Below are positions 12,956-13,887 of a DNA stretch of 13,887 nucleotides, in pieces. The stretch covers positions 1 to 13,887 of the forward strand of contig DASYYE010000229.1 in assembly GCA_035946955.1 (NCBI GenBank), given 5' to 3'. Within the stretch, counting starts at the first letter, position 1; the number at the start of each line of letters is the position of its first letter. Under the pieces are notes generated by a model. It was not told where the DNA came from. It searched no databases and was given only the letters and a program-made list of their open reading frames with translations. Position numbers and translations under genes: made by a program. The stretch comes from DASYYE01 sp035946955. GTDB lineage: Bacteria > Actinomycetota > Actinomycetes > Streptosporangiales > Streptosporangiaceae.

Positions 12956-13464
12956 CCGACCTCTCGCTCCAGCAGTTCCGCCAGCCGCGGATCCTCGCGC
13001 AGCTTGGCCAGTGCCCGTGACAGTGCGCTCTTGACCGTCCCTGGTGGGCAGCCCAGCATGTGCGCCACCTCTGCCTCGGACAGGTCGTCGAAGACCCGCA
13101 GCACCAGCACTGCCCGCTGGCGGTGGGGCAGCGACCCGAGGGCGCCGCGCACAGCCATCCGCACGGCCACCTCTGTCGCGACATCTCCGGGTGCCGGGCC
13201 GTCTGGCACGGCTGCGGCGGCATGCTCGCCGTGCCACTTGCGCCGCCGCCACGTCGACCAGGTGTTCACCATCACCCGGCGCACATAGAACTCGGGGTCG
13301 TCGCGCCGCCTGATCCGCTCCCACCGGGGCCAGGACCTCGCCAACGCCGTCTGGACCAGATCCTCGGCAAGGGCCTAGTCGCCGGTCAGCAGCCACGCTG
13401 TGCGCTGCAGCGCGCGCTCGCGCAACTCCACGAACTGCGCGAAACCTTCCACCTCAACGTCCAC
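12952..13464 (-). pseudogene. SigE-family ECF sigma factor, interrupted by in-frame TAG at codon 30
   Basis: Starting at GTG 13464 (GGAGG 4 nt upstream), the frame encodes VDVEVEGFAQFVELRERAL and AWLLTGD, then TAG at 13377-13375. It continues in the same frame ALAEDLVQTALARSWPRW, FYVRRVMVNTWSTWRRRK (sigma region 2) and LPHRQRAVLVLRVFDDLSEAEVA, CPPGTVKSALSRALAKLR (region 4 helix-turn-helix), to the stop at 12952. Without the TAG it would be a normal 170-aa sigma factor recognising promoters for RNA polymerase. One base change (for example TGG, CAG or TAC to TAG) explains it. Restart at TTG 13344 would lose region 2.1 and has no ribosome site. It is coupled to the membrane-protein gene, which also looks damaged. 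A sequencing error or natural readthrough cannot be excluded. Confidence 0.85.
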
Positions 13465-13497
13465 GGCACCTCCGGACAGCTTGACCCGTCGCCCTAC

Positions 13498-13526
13498 ACG
13501 ACTACTTGGGTGCCACCTGAGGTTCC
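13498..13526 (-). promoter_or_regulatory. Candidate ECF-type autoregulatory promoter of the sigma gene
   Basis: On the minus strand GGAACC (13521-13526) and GTCGT (13498-13502) are 18 bp apart. This resembles the GGAAC ... GTC/CGT promoters used by ECF sigma factors on their own genes. It would start transcription about 25 nt before the GTG at 13464. Motif match only. Confidence 0.45.
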
Positions 13527-13609
13527 GGCGAGAGCGAGAGACAGTACGGCGCAACCGTGCAGGGACGCCAGGAACCCCGAGGTGAAGGGTCCGGCCGGTG
13601 GGCAGAGCT

Positions 13610-13887
13610 TCAGCGGCTGTTGCTGGCCGCGGCTAGTCCTGACTTGTGCACCGAGGCGTAGACGTGCACATACTCCTGGCCGGACAGATCCTGGATGGCC
13701 TTGACCACCTCGTCGGTGATCAGCCGACGTGCCATCGCGGCGGGCTGCTTGCCCTCATACCCTTCGAACGTGAGCGGCTCCCCCACACGGATCCTCACCG
13801 GATGCAGGGCGGGGATCTTGTGTCCGGGCGGCAGCACCCGGTCCGTACCAATCATCGCCACCGGGATGACGGGCACCTGCGCGGCAA
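13610..13887 (-). CDS. 1-acylglycerol-3-phosphate acyltransferase (PlsC family), C-terminal part (cut by window edge)
   Basis: The last 91 residues of a membrane-associated acyltransferase are visible. AAQVPVIPVAMIGTDRVLPPG is the C-terminal block IV (VPVIPVA) of the PlsC family, and HPVRIRVGEPLTFEGY followed by an ITDEVVKAIQDLSGQEYV helix is the usual ending. These enzymes transfer an acyl chain to lysophosphatidic acid to make phosphatidic acid; the catalytic HX4D box would lie outside the window. It ends 145 bp before the sigma gene start on the same strand. No terminator is evident in that gap. Confidence 0.9.
   Translation of the reverse strand, partial: AAQVPVIPVAMIGTDRVLPPGHKIPALHPVRIRVGEPLTFEGYEGKQPAAMARRLITDEVVKAIQDLSGQEYVHVYASVHKSGLAAASNSR

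Noticed and set aside
13344..13344. TTG restart of the sigma gene as the normal start
   Set aside because: No ribosome site, and the preceding in-frame sequence up to 13464 is clearly sigma-like with its own GGAGG.

Overview
This is high-GC DNA from the Actinomycetota. The signs are strong G/C preference at third codon positions, frequent GTG and one TTG start, and actinobacterial families such as DUF3263, a mycosin-like subtilase and a SigE-family sigma factor. The order groEL2 - cspA - CysO-like sulfur carrier - ThrC-like enzyme - otsA - otsB resembles, from memory, a Streptomyces chromosome, so a streptomycete or related filamentous actinomycete is likely. It looks like core chromosome with a few insertions and two damaged genes.

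Left part (1-2177). The 5' end of groEL reads leftward from a promoter covered by a CIRCE (HrcA) operator, with a second CIRCE downstream. Diverging from it is a small toxin-antitoxin-like pair (a short antitoxin-like protein and a PIN-domain protein), apparently from a leaderless promoter. cspA, with a strong terminator, and a 91-aa sulfur carrier ending in Gly-Gly (metO/cysO) follow on the minus strand.

Centre (2178-5581). Upstream of metO lies a threonine-synthase-like PLP enzyme. Its leader is a SAM-I riboswitch of about 294 nt with a very large P3 arm, and the aptamer ends beside the ribosome binding site. SAM control plus an adjacent sulfur carrier indicates methionine synthesis rather than threonine synthesis. 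The pair fits the MetM/MetO route, in which O-phosphohomoserine and a protein thiocarboxylate give homocysteine. Divergent from it is otsA (trehalose-6-phosphate synthase).

Right-centre (5582-9280). A perfect 42-bp palindrome separates otsA from a convergent gene for a secreted PstS-like binding protein. Then come otsB (trehalose-phosphatase), coupled by a 4-nt overlap to an upstream DUF3263 gene, and divergently a SAM hydrolase (DUF62). With the riboswitch, the window holds two SAM-related functions.

Right end (9281-13887). A 996-aa membrane subtilase has a mycosin-like protease domain, one transmembrane segment and an unusual cytoplasmic tail of about 600 residues with decapeptide repeats. 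Converging on it is a sigma factor / membrane-protein pair. The sigma gene carries an in-frame TAG at codon 30. The membrane-protein gene appears to be frameshifted at a G/C run, which creates an artificial-looking antisense overlap with the protease gene. The window ends in the 3' part of a PlsC-type acyltransferase gene. No tRNA, rRNA, CRISPR array or insertion sequence was seen.
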